8,878 nt of DNA from Spirochaetota bacterium (GCA_029562045.1 JAKQWJ010000314.1:1-8878); one strand, 5' to 3'. Shown: positions 1 to 6,393, counted from the first letter of the stretch. The notes: a model not told the origin generated them from the sequence alone. Made by a program: numbers and translations.

Positions 1-172
1 GGTCGCGGAAAAAGGAAAGGGACCAGAGGAGGAGCAGTCCCAGGACGATCTCTCCGGGAAGGAGAAGCGGGCTTTTCCGGAACAGTAAAACCCCCAGGAT
101 CATGAGCAGGGCCGTCAGCCCCGGGTAGAGGGCCGCCTGGGGCAAACCGTATTTCGTTATGGGTATTCTCAT
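1..172 (-). CDS. psd: Phosphatidylserine decarboxylase, short form (N-terminal part, cut by window edge)
   Basis: The first 57 codons are visible, reading leftward from an ATG at 172-170; the rest lies beyond base 1. The translation begins MRIPITKYGLPQAAL, then has two hydrophobic stretches (about residues 15-33 and 36-53) and ends in WSLSFFRD. This matches the N-terminus of the compact (about 210-230 aa) proenzyme family of phosphatidylserine decarboxylases, where FFRDP follows the membrane anchor and an SPADG region comes next. The enzyme converts phosphatidylserine to phosphatidylethanolamine at the inner membrane, using a pyruvoyl group made by self-cleavage near the C-terminus. That cleavage site is outside the window. 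There is no Shine-Dalgarno sequence before the ATG, but a good promoter lies immediately upstream, so the transcript may be leaderless. The family call rests on the N-terminal pattern only. In many genomes pssA (phosphatidylserine synthase) follows psd; this cannot be checked here. Confidence 0.8.
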   Translation of the reverse strand, partial: MRIPITKYGLPQAALYPGLTALLMILGVLLFRKSPLLLPGEIVLGLLLLWSLSFFRD

Positions 173-181
173 TTCGGGGAA

Positions 182-210
182 ATTGTATCAATAAGCGGCC
201 CGGGGCGCAA
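182..210 (-). promoter_or_regulatory. Sigma-70-type promoter of psd
   Basis: On the minus strand a TTGCGC box (210-205) and a TACAAT box (187-182) are separated by exactly 17 bases. The -10 box is preceded by TGA, giving an extended -10 (TG-N-TACAAT). The expected transcription start is about 175-173, one to three bases before the psd ATG at 172. The -35 box lies inside the small inverted repeat at 202-220. Confidence 0.6.
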
Positions 211-220
211 GGTGCGCCCC
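202..220. other. Inverted repeat overlapping the psd -35 box
   Basis: GGGGCGC (202-208) and GCGCCCC (214-220) form a perfect 7-bp stem with a 5-base AAGGT loop. It could be part of the termination region of trpB2, which is transcribed toward it, or a protein-binding site over the psd promoter. There is no T-tract on either side. The rest of the spacer between psd and trpB2 (221-297) shows nothing recognisable. Confidence 0.4.
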
Positions 221-297
221 GACGCAAGACGCGATGGGGTACAGGATGCTCTCAGGGCGCGGGACGAGCCCGGGCACCCTCGACATCGGGAGCCCAT

Positions 298-337
298 CCT
301 TCCGGGAAGGGGCGCGCCCCCTCTCCGGAGGCGCGCC
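298..337 (-). terminator. Possible GC-rich terminator after trpB2
   Basis: Ten bases past the trpB2 stop codon (in its direction of transcription), two copies of GGCGCGCC (330-337 and 311-318) can pair as an 8-bp stem with an 11-base loop. Each copy is itself a palindrome. A further dyad, CCTTCC-G-GGAAGG, follows at 298-310. No T-run follows, so this is not a classical intrinsic terminator. It may stop or slow polymerase as a U-less hairpin, or protect the 3' end of the message. Confidence 0.4.
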
Positions 338-346
338 GCGCGGATT

Positions 347-1726
347 TCATACCGGAAGGGGTGCGGGTTTCGGGAAGTCCTTCAGGGACTTCAGGTTTTT
401 CTCGATCTCCTCCACCGGGAGCTCGTAATCCGTGAGTTCCCCCTTCATGAACATGTCGTAACCCTTCAGATCGATGATCCCGTGACCCGAGAGGTTGAAG
501 AGGATGACCTTCTCCTTACCCTCCTCCCGTGCCCGATTGGCCTCCCGGATGGCCGCCGCCACGGCGTGGCTCGTTTCCGGTGCCACGATGATCCCTTCGG
601 TGCGGGCGAAGGCCAGGGCCGAGGTGAAACATTCCGTCTGTCCCACCGCCAGTGGCTCCATCAGCCCCAGCCGGGTGGCCTGGGACACCAGCGGAGCCAT
701 GCCGTGGTAGCGTAGCCCCCCGGCGTGGATGGGAGCGGGCACGAAGGTGTGGCCCAGGGTGTACATCGGAAGAAGGGGTGTCATGCCCGAGAAGTCCCCC
801 AGATCGTACAGGAAGGGACCCTTGGTCAGGGTCGGACAGGAGGACGGCTCCACCGGAATGATCCGGATGTCCGCGCCCCCGATCTTGTCGTGCACGAAGG
901 GGAAGGATATGCCGGCGAAATTGCTCCCGCCCCCGGCGCAGCCGATGACCACGTCGGGCTTGTCCACCCCCACCAGGGCCAGCTGCTTCTTCGTCTCCAG
1001 ACCGATGATGGTCTGGTGCAGCATGACATGGTTCAGAACGCTCCCCAGGGAGTAGCGGGTGGACTTCGTCGGGTCCGATATCGCCGCCTCCACCGCTTCG
1101 CTGATGGCGATGCCCAGACTTCCCGGTGTATCCGGCGTTTTGGCCAGGACCTCCCGGCCCGCCCGGGTCCTCTCCGAGGGGCTGGCGATGCAGTCCGCAC
1201 CCCAGACCTGCATCATCATCTTCCGGTAGGGTTTCTGATCGAAGCTGACCCGGACCATGAAAACCGTGACGTCCAGCCCCAACTGGGCCCCGGCGAAGGC
1301 CAGCGCGCAGCCCCACTGCCCCGCCCCGGTCTCGGTGGTCAGATGTTTGACCCCCGCCTGCTTGTTGTACCAGGCCTGGGCGACGGCGGTGTTCAGCTTG
1401 TGGCTTCCCCCGGGGGAAACGCTTTCGTTCTTGTAGTAGATCTTCGCCGGGGTGTTCAGGTATTTCTCCAGCGACAGGGCCCGGTGCAGCGGCGACGGCC
1501 TCCATTTGGCCAGGATCTCCAGCACCTCCCGGGGGATGTCGATCCAGCGCCGGGTGGACATCTCCTGCTCGATCAGCGCATCCGGGAAAATCGCCCGAAG
1601 CATATCCGGAGATACGGGCTTTCCGTCCGGGCCGAGGGGCGGCTGGGGCGGAACGGGAAGGTCGGCAGCCAGGTTGTACCATTGACGGGGCATGTCAGCT
1701 TCATTCAGACGAATCTGGGTCCTCAT
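347..1726 (-). CDS. trpB: Tryptophan synthase beta chain, TrpB2 type
   Basis: This 459-aa PLP enzyme is expected to make L-tryptophan from indole and L-serine in the cytoplasm. Several features are seen in the sequence. The Schiff-base lysine is K110 in GGSHKLNTA, and the catalytic glutamate is E132 in TETGAGQWG. The PLP phosphate loop is GCAGGGSN (262-269), and there is a late SGHG (413-416). The long N-terminal extension, the GSHK form of the lysine motif and the length of about 450 aa place it in the TrpB2 branch, not the roughly 400-aa TrpB1 that pairs with TrpA. The ATG at 1726 is preceded by AAAGGAG at a spacing of 5, which fixes the start. No trpA or other trp gene is in the window. 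TrpB2 enzymes are thought to work without a standard TrpA, for example in indole salvage. That role is inferred here, while the family call is very secure. Confidence 0.93.
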   Translation of the reverse strand: MRTQIRLNEADMPRQWYNLAADLPVPPQPPLGPDGKPVSPDMLRAIFPDALIEQEMSTRRWIDIPREVLEILAKWRPSPLHRALSLEKYLNTPAKIYYKNESVSPGGSHKLNTAVAQAWYNKQAGVKHLTTETGAGQWGCALAFAGAQLGLDVTVFMVRVSFDQKPYRKMMMQVWGADCIASPSERTRAGREVLAKTPDTPGSLGIAISEAVEAAISDPTKSTRYSLGSVLNHVMLHQTIIGLETKKQLALVGVDKPDVVIGCAGGGSNFAGISFPFVHDKIGGADIRIIPVEPSSCPTLTKGPFLYDLGDFSGMTPLLPMYTLGHTFVPAPIHAGGLRYHGMAPLVSQATRLGLMEPLAVGQTECFTSALAFARTEGIIVAPETSHAVAAAIREANRAREEGKEKVILFNLSGHGIIDLKGYDMFMKGELTDYELPVEEIEKNLKSLKDFPKPAPLPV

Positions 1727-1772
1727 GACAACTCCTTTCGATGTTCGGATACCGGACCCTCATGTTCCGGCA

Positions 1773-1792
1773 TGTTTCTACAGATAGAAACA
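1773..1792. promoter_or_regulatory. 20-bp dyad at the trpB2 transcription start (operator candidate)
   Basis: TGTTTCTA-CAGA-TAGAAACA is a perfect 8-bp inverted repeat with a 4-base centre. It touches the trpB2 -10 box and covers the predicted start of transcription (about 1785). That is a classic place for a repressor site. It is AT-rich, unlike the GC-rich dyads elsewhere in the window. It could also form a small hairpin at the very 5' end of the transcript. The regulator is unknown. Confidence 0.5.
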
Positions 1793-1820
1793 CATTACCG
1801 AAAAATGAAATTCCTGTCAA
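1792..1820 (-). promoter_or_regulatory. Promoter of trpB2
   Basis: On the minus strand a perfect TTGACA (1820-1815) is followed after 17 bases by TAATGT (1797-1792). The -10 box is poor (3 of 6 consensus positions), so the strong -35 must carry the promoter or an activator helps. The predicted leader is about 59 bases. It contains a 5-bp CCGGA/TCCGG hairpin (1752-1770) and an imperfect repeat of ATGTTC(C)GG at 1741 and 1762. Confidence 0.6.
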
Positions 1821-1841
1821 GGGGAAAAATAAAAAATCGTG

Positions 1842-1847
1842 TATAAT
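1842..1847 (+). promoter_or_regulatory. -10 box of the anion permease gene
   Basis: A perfect TATAAT lies six bases before the ATG at 1854, so the expected start of transcription falls on or next to the A of that ATG. No good -35 hexamer is seen at 16-18 bases upstream; the nearest, TGTCAA at 1815, is 21 bases away. The box lies back to back with the trpB2 promoter, whose -35 is 21 bases to the left. Confidence 0.55.
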
Positions 1848-1853
1848 CGCCCC

Positions 1854-3065
1854 ATGCTCGTCCGCCTCGTCATCGCTCTGGCCGTCACCGGCATTGCCGC
1901 CGGCCGTTTCCCGATGCTCAGGATGAACCGGGCCACCATCGCCCTGGTGGGGGCCGTTCTGGTGACGGTCCTGGGGGGGCTGTCCCTGGAGGGGGCCTTC
2001 GCGGCTCTGGACCTGGGCACGCTGGCCCTGGTGTTTTCAATGATGGTGATCTCCATCAATCTGCGGCTCTCGGGTTTCTTCAGCCTGGTGGGGCTGGGGA
2101 TCACCCGGGTGGCCCACACCCCGGGCCGCCTCCTGGGCCTGGTCATAGCCGCCTCCGGTGTCCTGTCCGCCCTTTTTCTGAACGACACCATCGTGCTGAT
2201 GTTCACCCCCCTGGTGACGGCCGTGGCCCTGGATCTGGACCGGGACCCGGTTCCCTACCTGGTGGGCCAGGCGACGGCGGCCAACATCGGCTCGGCGGCC
2301 ACCCTGATCGGCAACCCCCAGAACATGCTCATCGGGGCCGCCTCGGGGATCGACTTTTTCCGGTTTCTCGTGGTCCTCGCTCCGCCCTCCGCCGCGGGAC
2401 TGCTGGCGGCCTGGGTGGTGGTCCGCCTGGTTTTCCGGAAGGAATTCGACGGCGCCCGTTTCGATCCCCCCGGCGAGGGCCGCCGGAGGGTCTACCGGCC
2501 CCTACTGGTCAAGAGCCTCCTGGCCACCGGGCTTCTTTTCGGGGGAATCGCCGCGGGGGCACCGCTGGTCCTGGCATCCCTCTGCGCCGCCGCCCTTCTC
2601 CTCGTCACCCGGCGGGTCAAGCCTCAGCGGGTCTTCGCGGAGCTGGACTGGTCCCTGCTGGTTCTTTTCGCCGGTCTCTTCGTCGTCACCGACGCCCTGC
2701 GGAACGATCCGGGTTTCCGGCGGTTTCTGGAAGGCTTCGCCGCGGCGGCGGGGAGGGACCCCGGGTTTTTCAGCCTTGTCTCCGCGGCCTTGAGCAATCT
2801 GGTCTCCAACGTTCCGGCGGTGATGCTCCTGCGCCCCGTGGCGGCTGTTATGCCCGACCCGGAGCGGGCCTGGATCACCCTGGCCATGGCCACCACCTAT
2901 GCGGGAAACTTCACCCTCCTGGGCAGCATAGCCAACCTCATCGTCGCCGAGTCCGCGGCCCGCCACGGGGTCCGCCTGGGTTTCCGGGCCTACTTCACCG
3001 CCGGGGCGCCCATCACCATCATCACGATAATCATGGGTTCTTTATGGCTGGGGTGGGTGTATTGA
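1854..3065 (+). CDS. ArsB/NhaD/YbiR-like anion permease (SLC13-type fold)
   Basis: This 403-aa inner-membrane protein is hydrophobic almost throughout, with roughly ten or more membrane segments. Motifs typical of the COG1055 / SLC13-like permeases are present: LNDTIVLMFTPLV (109-121), NIGSAATLIGNPQNMLIG (144-161), SNLVSNVPAVML (314-325) and GNFTLLGSIANLIV (351-364). The two Asn-rich re-entrant regions (around 154-157 and 316-321) are where this fold binds ion and substrate. The substrate cannot be told; relatives move arsenite, sodium/protons or carboxylates. No arsR, arsA or arsC is nearby, which argues against calling it ArsB. An in-frame GTG at 1839 would add five residues, but that extension includes the TATAAT box, so I chose the ATG at 1854. 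There is no ribosome binding site, in keeping with a leaderless message. Confidence 0.85.
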   Translation: MLVRLVIALAVTGIAAGRFPMLRMNRATIALVGAVLVTVLGGLSLEGAFAALDLGTLALVFSMMVISINLRLSGFFSLVGLGITRVAHTPGRLLGLVIAASGVLSALFLNDTIVLMFTPLVTAVALDLDRDPVPYLVGQATAANIGSAATLIGNPQNMLIGAASGIDFFRFLVVLAPPSAAGLLAAWVVVRLVFRKEFDGARFDPPGEGRRRVYRPLLVKSLLATGLLFGGIAAGAPLVLASLCAAALLLVTRRVKPQRVFAELDWSLLVLFAGLFVVTDALRNDPGFRRFLEGFAAAAGRDPGFFSLVSAALSNLVSNVPAVMLLRPVAAVMPDPERAWITLAMATTYAGNFTLLGSIANLIVAESAARHGVRLGFRAYFTAGAPITIITIIMGSLWLGWVY

Positions 3066-3067
3066 CG

Positions 3068-3085
3068 GGAAAGCGGCCGCTTTCC
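3068..3085 (+). terminator. Perfect palindrome just after the permease gene
   Basis: GGAAAGC-GGCC-GCTTTCC starts two bases after the permease stop codon and can fold as a 7-bp stem with a 4-base loop. A short TTTCCTCC overlaps its 3' arm, but there is no real T-tract. It probably marks the 3' end of the permease message. More GC-rich repeats (GGGCGGCCGGC...GCGGCC) follow to about 3107. Confidence 0.45.
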
Positions 3086-3148
3086 TCCGGGCGGCCGGCG
3101 CTGCGGCCATCTCCCGAAGGGCCCGGCCTGGCGAAGTTGAAAAAATAT

Positions 3149-3178
3149 TTGACAAGCCGGAAAAGGGTCGCCTATCTT
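3149..3178 (+). promoter_or_regulatory. Promoter of the sugar transporter operon
   Basis: A perfect TTGACA (3149-3154) is followed after 18 bases by TATCTT (3173-3178), with transcription expected to start near 3185. The box sits in an AT-rich island that stands out from the GC-rich surroundings. A 21-base dyad begins right after the -10 box. The first gene has a clear ribosome binding site, GGGAGGG at 3203-3209. Confidence 0.65.
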
Positions 3179-3180
3179 AT

Positions 3181-3201
3181 AAAAGAACTGTCAACTCTTT
3201 T
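3181..3201. promoter_or_regulatory. Operator-like dyad at the transporter promoter start site
   Basis: AAAAGA-NN-TGTCA-NN-TCTTTT is an odd-centred dyad with 8 of 10 base pairs matching. It covers the predicted start of transcription (about 3185) and ends just before the ribosome binding site. Sugar ABC operons are commonly controlled by a LacI- or GntR-type repressor bound at such a place; none is encoded in this window. Confidence 0.4.
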
Positions 3202-3213
3202 CGGGAGGGTTTT

Positions 3214-4605
3214 ATGAAACGATCCAAAAAGATTCTCGTCATGATCCTTGTCATGACGGTCTTCGCATCGTTCCTCCACGCCGGAGGGGCGGCGGAGAAG
3301 CCGAAGCAGAAGCAGACCATTCAGGTCTGGCTGGGCTGGCCGGGGCTCCTGGAGGTCTTCAAAAAGGCGAAGGCGGACTTCGAAAAAGAGAACCCCAACG
3401 TGGAGCTGGAAATCACCGCCATGAATCTCCGGGATTTCGAACAGAAGCTGGCGGTCTCGCTGCCCGCCGGGACCGGGCCGGACATTTTCATCACCTCCGA
3501 GTACATCGTGCCGCTGTACATTTCCGCCGGCCTGGTGTCACCTCCGCCGGAGAAGGTGGCCCAGTTCATCGACAAGAACTTCGACGCCCTGGTGAAGAGC
3601 GTCAACCGATTCTCCGGCCCCGGGGACTCCAAGCCGCGGATCTACGGCGTTCCCCACATCGGTATCGCCCGGGTCCAGTACTTCAACAAGGACATGATGA
3701 AGGAGGCGGGTCTGGAGCCCAAGGCTCCGGAGACCTGGGACCAGCTCTTCGACGCGGCCCGGAAGATCGTCAAATACGACAAGGACGGCAACATCACCCG
3801 CAGCGGAATGAGCCTGCGGATCTTCGGCGGCGGGTCGGGGATCGGCGAGAAGTTCATGATCAAACTGGTCCAGGCCGGGGGATCCTTCCTGGGCAGGACC
3901 GCCGACGGGGGCTGGAAGGCGGCCTACAACTCCGAGGCCGGGGTGGACACCCTGTCCTATTACCTGGACGCCCTGTACACCTACAAGATCGACAGCTTCG
4001 AGGCGAAGAAGGACACCGACGCCTTCGTCAACGGCCTCACCGCCTTCTACGACCGGGAGCTCTTTCCGGTGCCCATCATCCACAAGACTTCGCCGAACCT
4101 CTCCTTCGGGACCGCCCCCATGCCGGGGAAGGTCCACCGGGGGACGGTCTACAGCACCGAGTCCTACTTCGTCCCCAAATCGGCGAAAAACAAGGACCTG
4201 GCCTGGGACGTGGTCCTGTTCTTCCAGAGGGAGCCCTACGTGAAGGCCTTCTTCAAGGATCAGGGATGGATTCCGCCCCGGACGGACATCGACTTCAGCG
4301 ACATCTTTAAAATCTACCCCGAGTACCGGGCGGCCTTCGATTTTCCCGCCGGATACCGGCTGTGGCTCTACCCGCCCCTGGCCCAGGGGGACGAGATCAT
4401 CACCAAGTTCGCCAACAAGATCGCCGAGGCCTTCAAGAACTCCGCCCTGGCGGGCAACCGGGCGGCCATCAGGGCCCTCCTGGACAAGCTGGCGGAGGAG
4501 ACCAACGGCATCCTGAAGGAGGCGGGCATCCTGGGTCAGGGCCCCATCGTGGCCCCCGGCGACGTCATCGAAGCGCCGAAAGACATGGGTTACCAGTATA
4601 AATGA
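3214..4605 (+). CDS. Carbohydrate ABC transporter, family-1 solute-binding protein
   Basis: This 463-aa exported protein captures a sugar or sugar-like solute and delivers it to the membrane permeases. It has a signal peptide (KRSKK charged start, hydrophobic core 8-20) with probable cleavage after residue 23 (FLHA before GGAAE). There is no lipobox, and I found no cysteine in the whole protein, so it is probably a free periplasmic protein. The body shows the family-1 plan: IQVWLGWPG (36-44), a DFEKENPNVELEI segment (55-67), PDIFITSEY (89-97), YGVPH (144-148), APETWDQLFDAARKI (171-185) and GWIPPR (351-356). Aromatic residues are frequent, as expected for a sugar-binding cleft. The ATG at 3214 follows GGGAGGG closely. 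It is the first gene of the operon. Substrate specificity cannot be read; the overall class is secure. Confidence 0.9.
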   Translation: MKRSKKILVMILVMTVFASFLHAGGAAEKPKQKQTIQVWLGWPGLLEVFKKAKADFEKENPNVELEITAMNLRDFEQKLAVSLPAGTGPDIFITSEYIVPLYISAGLVSPPPEKVAQFIDKNFDALVKSVNRFSGPGDSKPRIYGVPHIGIARVQYFNKDMMKEAGLEPKAPETWDQLFDAARKIVKYDKDGNITRSGMSLRIFGGGSGIGEKFMIKLVQAGGSFLGRTADGGWKAAYNSEAGVDTLSYYLDALYTYKIDSFEAKKDTDAFVNGLTAFYDRELFPVPIIHKTSPNLSFGTAPMPGKVHRGTVYSTESYFVPKSAKNKDLAWDVVLFFQREPYVKAFFKDQGWIPPRTDIDFSDIFKIYPEYRAAFDFPAGYRLWLYPPLAQGDEIITKFANKIAEAFKNSALAGNRAAIRALLDKLAEETNGILKEAGILGQGPIVAPGDVIEAPKDMGYQYK

Positions 4606-4615
4606 GGTTTCCTGA

Positions 4616-4646
4616 CACCGGGGACGGGGAGGACCCGTCCCCGGTG
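4616..4646 (+). other. Perfect 13-bp hairpin between binding-protein and permease genes
   Basis: CACCGGGGACGGG (4616-4628) and CCCGTCCCCGGTG (4634-4646) pair without a mismatch around a GAGGA loop. It starts ten bases after the stop codon of the binding-protein gene, with no T-tract following. Such structures typically protect the upstream message from 3' exonucleases or partly stop transcription. The binding protein is then made in excess over the permeases, as known for malE-malF. Confidence 0.7.
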
Positions 4647-4684
4647 GTCGCGGTTTTCACGACAATTCCCGGCGACGGTGCACC

Positions 4685-5569
4685 ATGACGAAATCGAAAT
4701 CGGCTCAGCTCAGGTTTGTGTATCTCTGGATGGGAATCATCCTGGCCTTTTACATCGTTCTGCGGTTCATCCCCATTTTCAACTCCTTCCGGCTCAGCTT
4801 TTTCAAATGGGACCTCATCAACCCCGTCAAGCCCTTCATCGGTCTGGACAACTACCGCAGACTCGCCGGGGACGAGGACTTCATCGTCGCCTTCAGGAAT
4901 ACCCTGATTTTTTCGGTCTTTCTCGTCTCCCTGTCCCTGGTCCTGTCTCTGGCCTTCGCCCTGACCCTCCAGAAAAAGTTCCGGGGGAAGGGCATCTTCG
5001 AAACCCTGTACTTCCTTCCCTATGTCATCGCGGTGGTCCCCGCGGCCCTGTCCTGGAAGTTCATCTACGACCCCACCAACGGGGCGCTGAACCACATCCT
5101 CGGGCTGGTGGGCGTCCCGAAACAGGCGTGGCTGATCAACGACAGACTGGCCCTGGGGTCCATCATCGCCATGAGCATCTGGCAGCGGGTGGGATACAAC
5201 ATGGTGATCTTCACCGTCGGCCTGGGGGAGATCCCCGCCGATTATTACGAGGCGGCCCGGGTGGACGGGGCCGGGGCCCTGCGGATTTTCCGGAAAATAA
5301 CCCTGCCCCTCCTGACGCCGGTGACCCTCTACCTGCTGATCATGAACACCATCGAGGCTTTCAACATCTTCACCCCCGTCTATGTCATGACCACGGGGAC
5401 CCAGTCCGCACCGGGGAGCGTCACCAAGGTGCTGGTCATGGAGATCTACCAGAACGCCTTCAGGTTCTTCAAAATGGGCTACGCCTCCGCCCAGTCGGTC
5501 TGTCTCTTCGCCATCGTGCTGGTGGTCTCGCTTCTGCAGTTTTCCACCTTCGGCCGGAGGGAGCGCTGA
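4685..5569 (+). CDS. Carbohydrate ABC transporter permease, MalF/UgpA type
   Basis: This 294-aa inner-membrane subunit has six likely membrane segments (about 10-32, 72-95, 107-126, 157-179, 212-234 and 268-288). It carries the cytoplasmic EAA loop YYEAARVDGAGALRIFRKIT (188-207), which docks on the ATPase. The order in the operon and the IFNSFRLSFFKWD (31-43) and GLDNYRRL (53-60) segments fit the first (MalF/UgpA-like) permease of a CUT1 system, although the long extra loop of E. coli MalF is missing. The chosen ATG at 4685 has no convincing Shine-Dalgarno sequence (CGACGGTGCACC precedes it), and no better in-frame start is present. Translation may be weak, which would add to the imbalance caused by the upstream hairpin. 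The next gene starts one base after this stop codon. Confidence 0.9.
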   Translation: MTKSKSAQLRFVYLWMGIILAFYIVLRFIPIFNSFRLSFFKWDLINPVKPFIGLDNYRRLAGDEDFIVAFRNTLIFSVFLVSLSLVLSLAFALTLQKKFRGKGIFETLYFLPYVIAVVPAALSWKFIYDPTNGALNHILGLVGVPKQAWLINDRLALGSIIAMSIWQRVGYNMVIFTVGLGEIPADYYEAARVDGAGALRIFRKITLPLLTPVTLYLLIMNTIEAFNIFTPVYVMTTGTQSAPGSVTKVLVMEIYQNAFRFFKMGYASAQSVCLFAIVLVVSLLQFSTFGRRER

Positions 5570-5570
5570 G

Positions 5571-6386
5571 ATGAAAGCCGCGAGGACCTACGGAAGATAC
5601 CTGCTCCTGTCCCTGGTGGCGGTGGTCATGTTCTTCCCGATCTACTGGATGGTCTCCGGCTCCCTGATGACCCGGAACGAGATCATCCTGATCCCGCCCC
5701 ATATGTATCCCCACGCCCCCACTCTGGAGAATTTTTTCCTGCTGGTGGGGCACGCGGATTTCCTGCGCTATCTGCTGAACTCGGTGTACATCGTCAGCAT
5801 TTCCACGGCGGTATCGGTCTTCACCAGCCTGATAGCGGGCTACATCTTCGCCAAATTCCGGTTCCTGGGAAAGAGGACGCTCTTCGTTCTGATCCTGGCC
5901 ACCACCATGATCCCTTTTCAGACCTACATGGTGCCCTTCTATGTCCTTACCCAGAAGATGGGGCTTCTGGACACCTATCTGGGCATCATGATGCCCCTCT
6001 TCGTCACCTCCTTCGGCATCTTCTTCATCCGGCAGAACAGCTACGCCATCCCCGACGATTACATCGACGCGGCCCGGATCGACGGCGCCGGAGAGTGGCG
6101 GCTCTTTCTCCGGCTCATCGTGCCCATGCTGAAGGCTTCGACCTCGGCGCTGACCATTTTCCAGTTTCTCTTCGGGTGGAAGTTCTTCATCTGGCCCCTC
6201 ATCGTCACCAGCTCGGCGAAGAAGTTCTCCCTGGAGATCGGGCTGCAGATCTTCGCCGCCCAGAACCCTCTGGACTACCAGCTGCAGATGGCCGGGGCGG
6301 TGTTCGGCATACTGCCCATCCTGCTGGCCTTTCTCTTTTTCCGGCGGCAGTTCATAAGCGGCATATCCCTGACGGGAATTAAATGA
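5571..6386 (+). CDS. Carbohydrate ABC transporter permease, MalG/UgpE type
   Basis: This 271-aa inner-membrane subunit is the partner of the preceding permease. It has six likely membrane segments (about 9-30, 70-95, 104-126, 133-153, 192-213 and 241-258) and the EAA loop YIDAARIDGAGEWRLFLRL (164-182). The N-terminal YWMVSGSLMTRNEII (25-39) and the conserved MIPFQTYMVPFY stretch (113-124) are typical of the MalG/UgpE group. The ribosome binding site GGAGG lies in the 3' end of the previous gene (5556-5560), and only one base separates the two genes, so they are translationally coupled. The message carries no ATPase gene after it. The EAA loops need an ATPase partner, most likely a shared MsmK/UgpC-like protein encoded elsewhere. 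Confidence 0.9.
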   Translation: MKAARTYGRYLLLSLVAVVMFFPIYWMVSGSLMTRNEIILIPPHMYPHAPTLENFFLLVGHADFLRYLLNSVYIVSISTAVSVFTSLIAGYIFAKFRFLGKRTLFVLILATTMIPFQTYMVPFYVLTQKMGLLDTYLGIMMPLFVTSFGIFFIRQNSYAIPDDYIDAARIDGAGEWRLFLRLIVPMLKASTSALTIFQFLFGWKFFIWPLIVTSSAKKFSLEIGLQIFAAQNPLDYQLQMAGAVFGILPILLAFLFFRRQFISGISLTGIK

Positions 6387-6387
6387 C

Positions 6388-6393
6388 GGGAGG
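6388..6393 (+). promoter_or_regulatory. Ribosome binding site deciding the aminotransferase start
   Basis: GGGAGG lies seven bases before the ATG at 6401. A competing ATG at 6383 overlaps the stop codon of the permease as ATGA, but it has no ribosome binding site of its own and would add six residues (MTGGSS) not typical of the family. The start at 6401 is preferred. Confidence 0.65.

Noticed and set aside
1727..1791. T-box or tryptophan attenuator in the trpB2 leader
   Set aside because: The predicted leader is only about 59 bases. It has no T-box core, no Trp-rich leader peptide and no terminator hairpin with a T-tract.
516..1846. Long alternative frames over trpB2 (516-1682 minus, 725-1846 plus)
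   Set aside because: They overlap a full-length TrpB2 with all catalytic motifs. Their translations are low-complexity Gly/Arg/Pro/His sequence.
1839..1853. GTG start giving a 408-aa anion permease
   Set aside because: The added codons contain the TATAAT box and no ribosome binding site precedes the GTG. The ATG at 1854 gives a natural hydrophobic N-terminus.
1854..3065. Calling the permease ArsB (arsenite efflux)
   Set aside because: The NIGSAATLIGNPQNMLIG motif is shared by several COG1055 families, and there are no other ars genes around it.
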